A DNA stretch of 64,000 nt, taken from assembly GCA_964457065.1 (NCBI GenBank), contig CAYWDQ010000002.1, forward strand, positions 40,842 through 104,841. Reading direction: 5' to 3'. Below the pieces are notes generated by a model. That model was given only the letters and a program-made list of their open reading frames with translations, was not told the DNA's origin and searched no databases. The translations under genes were made by a program, and so were the position numbers. This document shows positions 7,954 through 15,125 of this stretch, one piece after another. Each line of letters starts with the position of its first letter. The stretch's first letter is position 1. Source of the stretch: Bog-473 sp964457065 (GTDB lineage: Bacteria > Actinomycetota > Acidimicrobiia > Acidimicrobiales > RAAP-2).

Positions 7954-9342
7954 GTGCAGTCCACGTCGGTGCCCGAGCGGTTCCGCCCCCTTGTCAGCGC
8001 CACAGAGGAGCTGGCACGCCGCTTCGCGGCCGCGGGGAAGACGCTGTACTTGGTGGGCGGCTCGGTGCGCGACGCGCTGTTCCCGGTCGGGGCCGAGCCC
8101 GGCGCCGACGTCGACCTGACGACCGACGCCCACCCCGACGAGATCCTGCGGCTGCTGGCGGGCTGGGCGGACGACGTCTGGACGCAGGGCGCGCGGTACG
8201 GCACCATCGGCGCCCGCAGGGGCACGCAGGTCTACGAGATCACGACCCACCGGGCGGAGGTCTACGTGCCCGAGTCGCGCAAGCCTGAGGTCACCTTCGG
8301 CAACGACATCGTGGTCGACCTGTCGCGACGCGACTTCACCATCAACGCGCTGGCGCTGCGCCTCTCCGACCTGGAGCTCATCGACCCCTTCGACGGACTG
8401 GGCGACCTGGCGGCGGGCCGCCTGCGGACGCCGCTCGACCCCGAGATCTCCTTCGGTGACGACCCGCTGCGCATGATGCGCGCGGCACGCTTCGCGGCAC
8501 GCTTCTCGCTCGAGCCCGACTCGGCGCTGACGGCCGCGGTGGAGCGCATGCACGGGCGCCTGTCCATCGTCTCGGCCGAACGCATCCGTGACGAGCTGGA
8601 CAAGATGGTCATGCTCGACGTGCCGTCCGCGGCGCTGTGGTTCGTGGTGCGCACGGGCCTGGCCGAGGACTTCCTGCCCGAGTTGCCGGGCCTGGCGCTC
8701 GAGCAGGATCCGATCCACCGGCACAAGGACGTGCTGGCGCACACCCTCGCGGTCGTCGACAAGACCTCCAAGGACCACCTCCTGCGCCTGGCCGCCCTGT
8801 TCCACGACGTCGGCAAGCCGCGCACGCGTGCCATCACCGACGGCGGCGTGAGCTTCCACCATCACGAGGTCGTGGGCGCCCGCATGACGCGGACCCGCAT
8901 GGAGGCGCTGCGCTACCCGGCGGCCGACGTGGACACCGTGGTGCGGCTCGTCGAACTGCACCTCCGCTTCCACACCTACCGGCTGGGGTGGACCGACAAG
9001 GCGGTGCGCCGCTACGTGCGAGACGCGGGCCCGTATCTCGACCAGCTCAACGAGCTGACCCGCTGCGACTGCACCACCCGCAACGCCGCCAAGGCACGGG
9101 CGTTGGCCCGGCGCATGGACGAGCTGGAGGCCCGCATCGCCGAGCTGCGCCAGCAGGAGGAGCTCGATTCGCTGCGGCCGGACCTCGACGGCAACCAGGT
9201 GATGGAGCTGCTCGGCGTCGGGCCGGGCCGGGCCGTCGGCCAGGCGCTGGCGTTCCTCATGGAGCTGCGCCTCGACGAGGGCCCGCTCGGCGAGGCGGCG
9301 GCGGCGGCCCGCCTGAAGGAGTGGTGGGCCTCGCAACAGTGA
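7954..9342 (+). CDS. CCA tRNA nucleotidyltransferase with HD domain
   Basis: A 462-residue class II nucleotidyltransferase. The head domain shows YLVGGSVRDALFP and the metal-binding DVDLTTDA pair (about residues 45-52), then RRDFTINALAL and the RNA-binding region DDPLRMMRAARFAARF. A C-terminal HD domain (ALFHDVGKPRT, about 285-296) is present, as in mycobacterial PcnA (Rv3907c), which occupies the same position relative to murJ. It adds or repairs the 3' CCA end of tRNAs; the old pcnA name refers to poly(A) polymerase relatives, and the motifs here do not by themselves separate the two activities. The start is GTG. Confidence 0.93.
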   Translation: MQSTSVPERFRPLVSATEELARRFAAAGKTLYLVGGSVRDALFPVGAEPGADVDLTTDAHPDEILRLLAGWADDVWTQGARYGTIGARRGTQVYEITTHRAEVYVPESRKPEVTFGNDIVVDLSRRDFTINALALRLSDLELIDPFDGLGDLAAGRLRTPLDPEISFGDDPLRMMRAARFAARFSLEPDSALTAAVERMHGRLSIVSAERIRDELDKMVMLDVPSAALWFVVRTGLAEDFLPELPGLALEQDPIHRHKDVLAHTLAVVDKTSKDHLLRLAALFHDVGKPRTRAITDGGVSFHHHEVVGARMTRTRMEALRYPAADVDTVVRLVELHLRFHTYRLGWTDKAVRRYVRDAGPYLDQLNELTRCDCTTRNAAKARALARRMDELEARIAELRQQEELDSLRPDLDGNQVMELLGVGPGRAVGQALAFLMELRLDEGPLGEAAAAARLKEWWASQQ

Positions 9343-9353
9343 GCGGGCGGGAG

Positions 9354-9359
9354 TACCCT
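9354..9359 (+). promoter_or_regulatory. -10 hexamer TACCCT, probable leaderless promoter
   Basis: TACCCT lies six bases before the ATG at 9366, with no ribosome-binding site in between. It is just downstream of the CCA-adding enzyme stop at 9342. Confidence 0.5.
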
Positions 9360-9365
9360 CGCCCC

Positions 9366-9851
9366 ATGACCAGGATCACGGCTCCGGAGACCGGCATGGG
9401 CGAGCACATCGACTGGGCGCTGCTGCGCCCCAAGATGGCCACGGGCATGGGGAAGCTGTCCGAGGCGGTCTACGGCAACTCGCAGCTGTCGGTGCGCGAG
9501 CGGGAGGCGGCGCGCTGGACGATCGCGCTGATCAACGACTGCGCCGTGTGCCGGGACACGAGGGCCCGTGACGGCGAGAGTGCCGGGGCCGGGGAGCCGT
9601 TCTACGACGAGGTCACCGACTGGCGTGCCGCGAGCGGGCTGAGCGATCGGGAGCGGCTCGCGGCCGAGTTCGCCGAGCGCTTCGCCCTCGACCACCAGGC
9701 CATGGACGACGGGCTCTGGGACCGCCTGCACGCGGCGTACTCGGACGAGGAGCTGGCGGACCTGACGATCTGCTGCGGCATGTTCCTCGGCATGGGGCGG
9801 ACCCTGGCCGTGGTGGGCGTGCGGGCTCCGGCCGAGCGCATCCTGATCTGA
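9366..9851 (+). CDS. Carboxymuconolactone decarboxylase (AhpD-like) family protein
   Basis: A 161-residue all-helical protein with the CMD-family redox motif NDCAVCRDTR (CxxC) around residue 60 and the following helix. Family members act either in aromatic ring degradation or as AhpD-like peroxidase partners; the CxxC pair with a downstream acid-rich helix favours a thiol redox role, which is an inference. The second conserved region, SDEELADLTICCGMFLGMGR, is near the C-terminus. The gene faces ino1 and ends 28 bases before its stop. Confidence 0.85.
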   Translation: MTRITAPETGMGEHIDWALLRPKMATGMGKLSEAVYGNSQLSVREREAARWTIALINDCAVCRDTRARDGESAGAGEPFYDEVTDWRAASGLSDRERLAAEFAERFALDHQAMDDGLWDRLHAAYSDEELADLTICCGMFLGMGRTLAVVGVRAPAERILI

Positions 9852-9879
9852 GCGCCCGCCGGGCCCGCGGAGCCCCGGC

Positions 9880-10980
9880 TCAGTCGACCGGCCAGCTCTC
9901 CTGGGCCTCGCCGGCGGCGAACGACTCGATCATGGCGTGGGCGACGTCGTCGTGGTACTGCACCGGGGGCGACTTCATGAAGTAGGCCGACGGGCCGAGC
10001 AGGGGGCCGCCGATCCCGCGGTCGAGCGCCAGCTTGGCGCAGCGGACGGCGTCGATGATGACGCCGGCGGAGTTGGGCGAGTCCCACACCTCGAGCTTGA
10101 GCTCCAGGTTGAGCGGGACGTCGCCGAAGTTGCGGCCCTCCATGCGGATGTAGGCCCACTTGCGGTCCTTCAGCCACGGCACGTGGTCGGAGGGGCCCAC
10201 GTGGACGTCGTCGGCGTCGAGCACGTGGTCCTCCATCTGGGAGGTGACGGCCTGGGTCTTGGAGATCTTCTTCGACTCGAGCCGCTCGCGCTCGAGCATG
10301 TTCTTGAAGTCCATGTTGCCCCCGAAGTTGAGCTGGTAGGTGTGGTCGAGCGCCAGGCCGCGGTCCTCGAACAATCGAGTCAGGATGCGGTGCACGATGG
10401 TCGACCCGACCTGGCTCTTGATGTCGTCGCCGACGATCGGGACGCCGGCGTCGCGGAACTTGCGGGCCCACTCGGGGTCCGAGGCGATGAAGACGGGGAT
10501 GGCGTTCACGAAGGCGACGCCCGCGTCGAGGCAGGCCTGGGCGTAGTGGCGCTGGGCCTGCTCGGAGCCGACCGGGAGGTAGGAGACGAGGACGTTCGCC
10601 CGCGCCTCGCGCAGCGCGGCGGCCACGTCGACCGGCTCGGCGGGTGACTCCTCGACCGTCTCGGTGTAGTACTTGCCCAGGCCGTCGAAGGTCGGCCCGC
10701 GCTGGACCGTGACGCCCAGCTCGCCCACCTCGGCGAAGCGGATCGTGTTGTTCTGCCCGGCGTGGATCGCCTTGCCCAGGTCGGTGCCGACCTTGGCCTG
10801 GTCCACGTCGAAGGCCGCCACCGGCACGAGGTCGCGGACGTGGTACCCGCCGAGCTCGACGTGCATGAGGCCGGGGACGATGTCGCTGGGGTCGGCGTGG
10901 CGGTAGTAGGTGATCCCCTGGACGAGCGAGCTGGCGCAATTGCCGACGCCGGCGATCGCGAGGCGGATGGGGTTGGGCAT
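9880..10980 (-). CDS. ino1: Inositol-3-phosphate synthase
   Basis: A 366-residue NAD-dependent synthase that converts glucose 6-phosphate to 1D-myo-inositol 3-phosphate, the entry to phosphatidylinositol and mycothiol in actinobacteria. The N-terminus carries the Rossmann motif AIAGVGNCASSLVQG. Conserved stretches include NAIPVFIASDP, GDDIKSQVGSTIVHR and the active-site segment QLNFGGNMDFKNM. Length and sequence fit the short actinobacterial form (Rv0046c). The ATG is preceded by AAGGAG. A padR-type gene follows directly upstream in the same direction, as in mycobacteria. Confidence 0.96.
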   Translation of the reverse strand: MPNPIRLAIAGVGNCASSLVQGITYYRHADPSDIVPGLMHVELGGYHVRDLVPVAAFDVDQAKVGTDLGKAIHAGQNNTIRFAEVGELGVTVQRGPTFDGLGKYYTETVEESPAEPVDVAAALREARANVLVSYLPVGSEQAQRHYAQACLDAGVAFVNAIPVFIASDPEWARKFRDAGVPIVGDDIKSQVGSTIVHRILTRLFEDRGLALDHTYQLNFGGNMDFKNMLERERLESKKISKTQAVTSQMEDHVLDADDVHVGPSDHVPWLKDRKWAYIRMEGRNFGDVPLNLELKLEVWDSPNSAGVIIDAVRCAKLALDRGIGGPLLGPSAYFMKSPPVQYHDDVAHAMIESFAAGEAQESWPVD

Positions 10981-11009
10981 GGGCTGTCTCCTTCGGTGTC
11001 GGGTGCTGC

Positions 11010-11633
11010 TCAGGTGACCGGCTCGGAGCCGGCGGTGGCGAGGGCATCGCGCTCGGACGCGATGAGGGTGTCGAGCCAGCTGATGTCGCGGGCGATGCCG
11101 TCCGCCGTGTGCTGGACCACGGAGCGGGCGTAGACGTCGAGGTCGGTGCGGGCCCCCTCGGCCTCGCCGAGGCGCTGGACCAGCAGGGCGCGCCGCCGCT
11201 CGAGGAGCGCCAGGCGGGCCTGCGGGGCGAGGTGCCGGGCGAAGGCCAGACGGAGCCCGAAGCTGCGGGCGTCGTCGGTTGCGCCACCGCCCGCCAGCAA
11301 CTCCGCGAACAGCAGCCGCCCGGCGTCGGTGATCCGGTAGACCTTCTTGCCCCGGCGGGCGCGGGCGGGGGAGTGGCGCTTCGAGCGCAGCACGGCCAGC
11401 TCGCCGCTGAGCGAGCCGGTGGGGGGTGCCGGCGTGGCCGCCGCCCGGGGCATCTCGGTGCCGCCCTCGGTGGCGACGACGGCCCCGGACCGCTCCAGGC
11501 GGGTCAGGGCGGGGTAGATGGAGCCGAACGAGACGTTGGCCAGGAGGCCCAGGTGCTCGCGCAGCTGGCGCCGGATCTCGTACCCGTGCAGGTCGTGCTC
11601 TTCGAGGAGGCCGAGGATGGCCAGGTCCAACAT
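11010..11633 (-). CDS. PadR family transcriptional regulator
   Basis: A 207-residue regulator with the N-terminal winged helix of PadR proteins (MLDLAILGLLEEHDLHGYEIRRQL, then FGSIYPALTRLERSGAV with the wing) and a long helical C-terminal dimerisation region (from about residue 115). The start ATG at 11633 is chosen because the family normally begins at MLDLAILG; an upstream ATG at 11675 would add 14 atypical residues and would place the operator inside the gene. It is 29 bases upstream of ino1 and likely cotranscribed with it, which would link inositol synthesis to this regulator. Mycobacteria have the same pair (Rv0047c, Rv0046c). Confidence 0.92.
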   Translation of the reverse strand: MLDLAILGLLEEHDLHGYEIRRQLREHLGLLANVSFGSIYPALTRLERSGAVVATEGGTEMPRAAATPAPPTGSLSGELAVLRSKRHSPARARRGKKVYRITDAGRLLFAELLAGGGATDDARSFGLRLAFARHLAPQARLALLERRRALLVQRLGEAEGARTDLDVYARSVVQHTADGIARDISWLDTLIASERDALATAGSEPVT

Positions 11634-11641
11634 GACGAAGC

Positions 11642-11660
11642 AGTATATCGGTTCGATATA
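11642..11660 (-). promoter_or_regulatory. PadR operator/promoter: TATATCG-GTT-CGATATA palindrome
   Basis: A perfect inverted repeat with 7-base arms, TATATCG (11644-11650) and CGATATA (11654-11660), stands out in a region of about 70 percent GC. On the minus strand a TATACT -10 hexamer (11642-11647) overlaps one arm and ends eight bases before the padR ATG. The position fits autoregulation of padR-ino1 by repression. Confidence 0.7.
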
Positions 11661-11743
11661 GCGGTGTACGGACATCCGTCACGCTCCTGTCACGGGCGTG
11701 CCTGAATCGGCGCCGAATGGGCCGCGTTCACGGGCCCGGGGGG

Positions 11744-11749
11744 TAGCCT
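11744..11749 (+). promoter_or_regulatory. -10 hexamer TAGCCT before the DUF5318 gene
   Basis: TAGCCT ends seven bases before the GTG start at 11757, one base more than most of the leaderless promoters in this window. No Shine-Dalgarno sequence is visible in the gap. Confidence 0.4.
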
Positions 11750-11756
11750 TGCGGCC

Positions 11757-12194
11757 GTGTCAGTCACCTCGGAGCCGAGGTCATCATCCCGAGCGGTGAG
11801 CCCCGACGTCACGGCCCAGGTGGAGTACCGGATCGTCCGCAACGGCCTGGTCCGCGAGGTCGAGCGGGGCAAGGTCCTCCGGACCGACGTGTGCGACGCC
11901 CATCCCGAGCTGCTCCGGGCCGCCCGCAACGTGGGCCGGCCGACGAAGGAGGTCTGCCCCATCTGCGACGAGGGACGGCTGGTGACGGTGACCTTCGTCT
12001 TCGGGGCCAAGCTCCCCCCCGGCGGCCGCTGCCCCGGCACCGCCGCCGAGCTCAAGGCGCTCTGCCGGCGCCCCGAGCCGGTCCTCTGCTACGAGGTCGA
12101 GGTCTGCCCCTCGTGCGCGTGGCACCACCTGATGCGCAAGTACCCCGCCGGAGGGGGCAAGGCACGCCCGAAGAGGGGGGCACCGGCCAAGTGA
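11757..12194 (+). CDS. DUF5318 family zinc-ribbon-like protein
   Basis: A 145-residue actinobacterial protein of unknown function. Visible features are C-rich pairs CPICDEG (about residues 63-69) and CPSCAWHH (about 121-128), consistent with a zinc ribbon, and a basic tail (GKARPKRG). The N-terminal part reads VEYRIVRNGLVREVERGKVLRTDVCDAHPELLRAARNVG, the family's conserved stretch. In mycobacteria its relative Rv0049 sits between ino1/padR and ponA1-rpsF. Here no penicillin-binding protein follows; panB takes that place and overlaps its stop by four bases (GTGA). Confidence 0.85.
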   Translation: MSVTSEPRSSSRAVSPDVTAQVEYRIVRNGLVREVERGKVLRTDVCDAHPELLRAARNVGRPTKEVCPICDEGRLVTVTFVFGAKLPPGGRCPGTAAELKALCRRPEPVLCYEVEVCPSCAWHHLMRKYPAGGGKARPKRGAPAK

Positions 12195-13030
12195 GCGACG
12201 ACCGGATCACCGTGCCCGCGCTACGGGCGCGCAAGCGGCGCGACGGCGACACCCCGATCGTCATGGTCACGGCCTACGACGAGCCGGGCGCGCGCATCGT
12301 CTCCGACGCGGGTGCCGACATCATCCTGGTCGGCGACTCGGTGGCCAACACCGTGCTCGGCTACGAGGACACGCTGCACGTCGACATCGACGTCATGGCG
12401 CACCACACGGCGGCGGTGGCGCGGGCGAAGCCGCGCTGCCTGATCCTGGGCGACATGCCGTGGATGAGCTACCACCTGTCGCCCGATGACGCGGTGCGCA
12501 ACGCCGCCACCCTCATCCGCGCCGGCGCGCACGCCGTGAAGCTCGAGGGCGGGCGGGCCCGCCTCCCGGCCGTCGAGGCGATCATCCGGGCGGAGATCCC
12601 GGTCATGGGCCACCTCGGCCTGACCCCCCAGTCGGTGCTCGCCATGGGCGGCTTCCGGGTCCAGGGCAAGACGGCCGACGCCGCCGGCGCCCTGCTCGAC
12701 GCGGCCAAGGCGTTGAGCGTGGCCGGCTGCTTCGCCTTCGTGATCGAGGGGGTGCCCGACGTGGTCGGCGCCGCCGTCACCGAGGCGGTCGACGTCCCCA
12801 CCATCGGCATCGGCGCCGGGCCCGGCTGCGACGGCCAGGTCCTGGTGTTCCACGACCTCCTCGGGCTGGGGAAGGGCAGCCCGCCCAAATTCGTGCGCCA
12901 GTACGCCGACGTGGGCCGCATCGCCACCGAGGCGATCGCCGCCTTCTCGCAGGACGTCCGCAGCGGCAACTTCCCGAGCGACGCCGAGAGCTATCACGCC
13001 CCGGCCGGACTCGGCGACGCCCTGGGCTGA
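12191..13030 (+). CDS. panB: 3-methyl-2-oxobutanoate hydroxymethyltransferase
   Basis: A 279-residue ketopantoate hydroxymethyltransferase, first step of pantothenate and CoA synthesis, using methylene-tetrahydrofolate and a divalent metal. Conserved segments are MVTAYDEPGARIVSDAGADIILVGDS (about 21-46, with the metal-binding aspartate), GDMPWMSY, the catalytic-glutamate region HAVKLEGG, and IGIGAGPGCDGQVLVFHDLLG near the C-terminus. The start is GTG at 12191, overlapping the DUF5318 stop, so the two are translationally coupled. Its insertion between DUF5318 and rpsF differs from mycobacteria. The rpsF promoter appears to overlap its stop codon. Confidence 0.96.
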   Translation: MSDDRITVPALRARKRRDGDTPIVMVTAYDEPGARIVSDAGADIILVGDSVANTVLGYEDTLHVDIDVMAHHTAAVARAKPRCLILGDMPWMSYHLSPDDAVRNAATLIRAGAHAVKLEGGRARLPAVEAIIRAEIPVMGHLGLTPQSVLAMGGFRVQGKTADAAGALLDAAKALSVAGCFAFVIEGVPDVVGAAVTEAVDVPTIGIGAGPGCDGQVLVFHDLLGLGKGSPPKFVRQYADVGRIATEAIAAFSQDVRSGNFPSDAESYHAPAGLGDALG

Positions 13031-13056
13031 CGCCCCCGCCCGGGCACGGCTAGGAT
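13027..13056 (+). promoter_or_regulatory. Promoter of the rpsF-ssb-rpsR-rplI operon
   Basis: TGACGC (13028-13033) and TAGGAT (13051-13056) are separated by 17 bases and could be the -35 and -10 elements. The predicted start near 13063 would give a leader of about 70 bases before rpsF. The -35 overlaps the panB stop codon. Confidence 0.4.
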
Positions 13057-13079
13057 GGCTCCCCGCAACAGACCCTGCT

Positions 13080-13110
13080 CCTGACCGTCAGGGGCCCGGG
13101 CACTGCCCGG
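13080..13110 (+). promoter_or_regulatory. rpsF leader hairpins, candidate S6:S18 autoregulatory motif
   Basis: Two adjacent hairpins lie in the leader just before the ribosome-binding site GAGGGAGG: CCTGA-CCG-TCAGG (13080-13092), with a CCG loop, and CCGGGC-ACT-GCCCGG (13096-13110). Known S6:S18-binding leaders upstream of rpsF in several phyla present an exposed CCG next to a helix. The match here rests on the loop sequence and position only. Confidence 0.4.
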
Positions 13111-13132
13111 TCCAGAGGGAGGTACGCCGCAC

Positions 13133-13447
13133 ATGCGGCCTTACGAAGTCATGGCCATCTTCGAGGCCACCACGGAGCCCACCGTCATTCAGGGCGTGCT
13201 CGACCAGGCACTCGAGGTCATCCGCACCACGGGGGGCAATCCGGGTGCCATCGACCGCTGGGGGAAGCGCACCTTCGCCTACGAGGTCAACCACAAGCGC
13301 GAGGGGTACTACGTGGTGGTGGAATTCACCGCCGAGCCCGAGACGGTGGCCGCCCTCGACCGCATGCTCGGCCTGGCCGACGAGGTCGTGCGCCACAAGG
13401 TCGTACGCCTGCCCGACAAAGCGGTCGCCGCGGCGACGGCCGGCTGA
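13133..13447 (+). CDS. rpsF: 30S ribosomal protein bS6
   Basis: A 104-residue S6 with the characteristic start MRPYEVMAIFEA and the segment RWGKRTFAYEVNHKREGYYVVVEF, followed by LADEVVRHKVVRLPDKAV. It binds S18 in the platform of the small subunit. It is the first gene of the conserved rpsF-ssb-rpsR-rplI operon; GAGGGAGG precedes the ATG by about 13 bases. Spacing to ssb is 21 bases. Confidence 0.97.
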   Translation: MRPYEVMAIFEATTEPTVIQGVLDQALEVIRTTGGNPGAIDRWGKRTFAYEVNHKREGYYVVVEFTAEPETVAALDRMLGLADEVVRHKVVRLPDKAVAAATAG

Positions 13448-13468
13448 CCGGCCGCGAGAGGAGCAGAC

Positions 13469-13954
13469 ATGGCGTCAGACAACAGCGTCACGCTCGTGGG
13501 GAACGTCACCCGTGACCCCGAGCTGCGATTCACCAACACCGGTCAGGCCAACGTCACCTTCGGGCTGGCGGTCAACCGGCGCTGGCAGAACCGCCAGACC
13601 CAGGAGTGGGAGGAGGCGACCTCCTTCTTCGACGTGGTGTGCTGGCGCGAGATGGCCGAGAACGTGAGCGAGACCATCACCCGCGGCGCGCGGGTCATGG
13701 TGGCCGGCCGGCTCGAGCAGCGCAGCTGGGAGACCCAGGAGGGCGATCGGCGCTCCAAGGTCGAGGTCGTGGCCGACGAGATCGGCCCGTCGCTGCGCTG
13801 GGCCACCGCGCAGATCACCAAGAACGAGCGCCGGGGGCCCGGTGACGGAGGGCCCCGCGGTGGCGGCCGGCCGGCGGCACCCGCACCACAAGCACAACCA
13901 CAGCCCGCGGCCGATGCCGGCGGCGGCTACGGATTCGACGAGGAGCCCTTCTGA
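13469..13954 (+). CDS. ssb: Single-stranded DNA-binding protein
   Basis: A 161-residue SSB with the OB fold in residues 1-110 (NSVTLVGNVTRDPELRFTNTG, FFDVVCWREMAENV, GARVMVAGRLEQRSWE), then a Gly/Pro/Gln-rich disordered tail and the acidic tip FDEEPF that recruits replication and repair partners. AGAGGAG precedes the ATG. The stop overlaps the rpsR start by one base (TGATG), so the genes are coupled. Confidence 0.97.
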   Translation: MASDNSVTLVGNVTRDPELRFTNTGQANVTFGLAVNRRWQNRQTQEWEEATSFFDVVCWREMAENVSETITRGARVMVAGRLEQRSWETQEGDRRSKVEVVADEIGPSLRWATAQITKNERRGPGDGGPRGGGRPAAPAPQAQPQPAADAGGGYGFDEEPF

Positions 13955-14475
13955 TGGCACGCAACAACCAACGCGGCGGGACGGCGGCGCGACGCGCCCC
14001 CAAGGATCTCGGCCGCCGGGTCAAGAAGAAGCCCTGTGCGCTGTGCCGGGACAAGGTCGAGTGGGTGGACTACAAGGACGTGCCCATGCTGCGCAAGTAC
14101 ATGAGCGACCGCGGCAAGATCCGCTCGCGCCGGGTCACCGGCAACTGCGCCCAGCACCAGCGGGCGCTGGCCATGGCCATCAAGACGGCGCGCGAGCTCG
14201 TGCTGCTGCCCTACACCCAGCGCACCGTCACGGAGCGCCCGGGTGGCCGCGGCGGCGGCCGGGACCGGGGCGAGCGGACGCTGGGTGACTCCATGGCCGC
14301 CGAGGCGCGCCGCGGGCCGGCTCCGTCGGCGGCTGCCGCGGCCGAGGCCAGTGCCGAGGCCGAGGTCGCGGTCGCGGAAGCTCTGGCCATCGTGGACGAG
14401 GCGGTTGCGGACGCCGAGGCGGGGGCGGTGGTCGAGGTCGTCGTCGAGCCCGACGCGGCGGGTGCGGACGCATGA
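13954..14475 (+). CDS. rpsR: 30S ribosomal protein bS18 with long C-terminal extension
   Basis: The first 90 or so residues are a normal S18 of the zinc-binding type, with C28 and C31 in PCALC and C65 and H68 in NCAQH, and the RNA-binding helices ending in LLPYTQR. A standard S18 stops there, at about 75-90 residues; this protein continues for another 80, first a Gly/Arg-rich linker (RPGGRGGGRDRGERT) and then an Ala/Glu/Val-rich acidic tail. The frame is closed by a stop that overlaps rplI (ATGA), and the operon spacing stays tight, so the extension looks real rather than a frame error. Its role is unknown. Confidence 0.9.
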   Translation: MARNNQRGGTAARRAPKDLGRRVKKKPCALCRDKVEWVDYKDVPMLRKYMSDRGKIRSRRVTGNCAQHQRALAMAIKTARELVLLPYTQRTVTERPGGRGGGRDRGERTLGDSMAAEARRGPAPSAAAAAEASAEAEVAVAEALAIVDEAVADAEAGAVVEVVVEPDAAGADA

Positions 14476-14921
14476 AGGTCCTGCTCAGAGACGATATCGC
14501 CGGTGTCGGGCGGCGGGGGGACATCGTGAAGGTGGCGGGCGGCTTCGCCCGCAACTTCCTGCTTCCCGAGGGCCGTGCCATCGTCGCCACCGAGGGTGTC
14601 GAGGGCCAGGCCCAGCTGATGCGCCGGGGCCGCGACCTGCGGGAGGCCCAGGACCGGACGGCGGCCGAGGCCCAGGCCACCCTGCTGGCCGGCGCCGTGA
14701 TCCCGATCAGCGCCCGGGCGGCCGGCGGCGGCCGGCTCTTCGGCTCCATCGGGCCGGCCGACGTGGCCGACGCCATTGCGGCGGCGAAGGGCGTCGAGGT
14801 GGACCGCCGGCACATCGTGCTGCCCGAGCACATCAAGGAGACCGGGAGCTTCGACGTGACGGTGGAGCTGTTCGCCGACGTCGCCACGGTGGTGACGGTG
14901 GAGGTCAGCGCCGCGACCTGA
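14472..14921 (+). CDS. rplI: 50S ribosomal protein bL9
   Basis: A 149-residue L9 with the N-terminal RNA-binding domain (MKVLLRDDIAGVGRRGDIVKVAGGFARNFLLPEGRA, residues 1-36), the long connecting helix (about 45-75) and the C-terminal domain (RLFGSIGPADVADAI, then HIKETGSFDVTVELF). It stabilises the L1 side of the large subunit and limits frame slippage. The start overlaps the rpsR stop by four bases. Confidence 0.97.
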   Translation: MKVLLRDDIAGVGRRGDIVKVAGGFARNFLLPEGRAIVATEGVEGQAQLMRRGRDLREAQDRTAAEAQATLLAGAVIPISARAAGGGRLFGSIGPADVADAIAAAKGVEVDRRHIVLPEHIKETGSFDVTVELFADVATVVTVEVSAAT

Positions 14922-14963
14922 GCGGCAGGTGCGGCCGGGTATCCACCGGCCGCGTCGCAGCCG

Positions 14964-14988
14964 AATTGCACCATGGTGCCGTGCAATT
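14964..14988. repeat. AATTGCAC inverted repeat in the rplI-dnaB gap
   Basis: AATTGCAC (14964-14971) and GTGCAATT (14981-14988) are perfect arms around nine bases; the centre holds a second palindrome, CACCATGGTG. It could be an rplI-operon terminator, but it lacks a T-run and is unusually AT-rich for this sequence, so an operator is equally possible. Confidence 0.45.
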
Positions 14989-15012
14989 GAACGAGAGGGC
15001 CGCGGCGCTCCA

Positions 15013-15074
15013 CGATCCACAGCGGGTGGGTGCTCGTGCACCGCTTATCCACACGGCCGGGCGCCTTACCCACA
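15013..15074 (+). promoter_or_regulatory. Cluster of DnaA boxes upstream of dnaB
   Basis: One perfect DnaA box, TTATCCACA (15045-15053), is flanked in the same orientation by TTACCCACA (15066-15074, one mismatch) and CGATCCACA (15013-15021, two mismatches). GTATCCACC at 14939-14947 may be a fourth. The spacings of 32 and 21 bases place the boxes near the same face of the helix. They end about 50 bases before the chosen dnaB start. Confidence 0.6.
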
Positions 15075-15125
15075 CCTATTGGGGCCTTATGGTCCCCAGG
15101 CTCCAGCGACCACAGTAGGGGAGCC

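Noticed and set aside
15030..15125. Longer dnaB start at 15030
   Set aside because: It would encode 32 residues unlike DnaB over the DnaA-box cluster; GTG at 15126 has a good ribosome-binding site and fits the family length.
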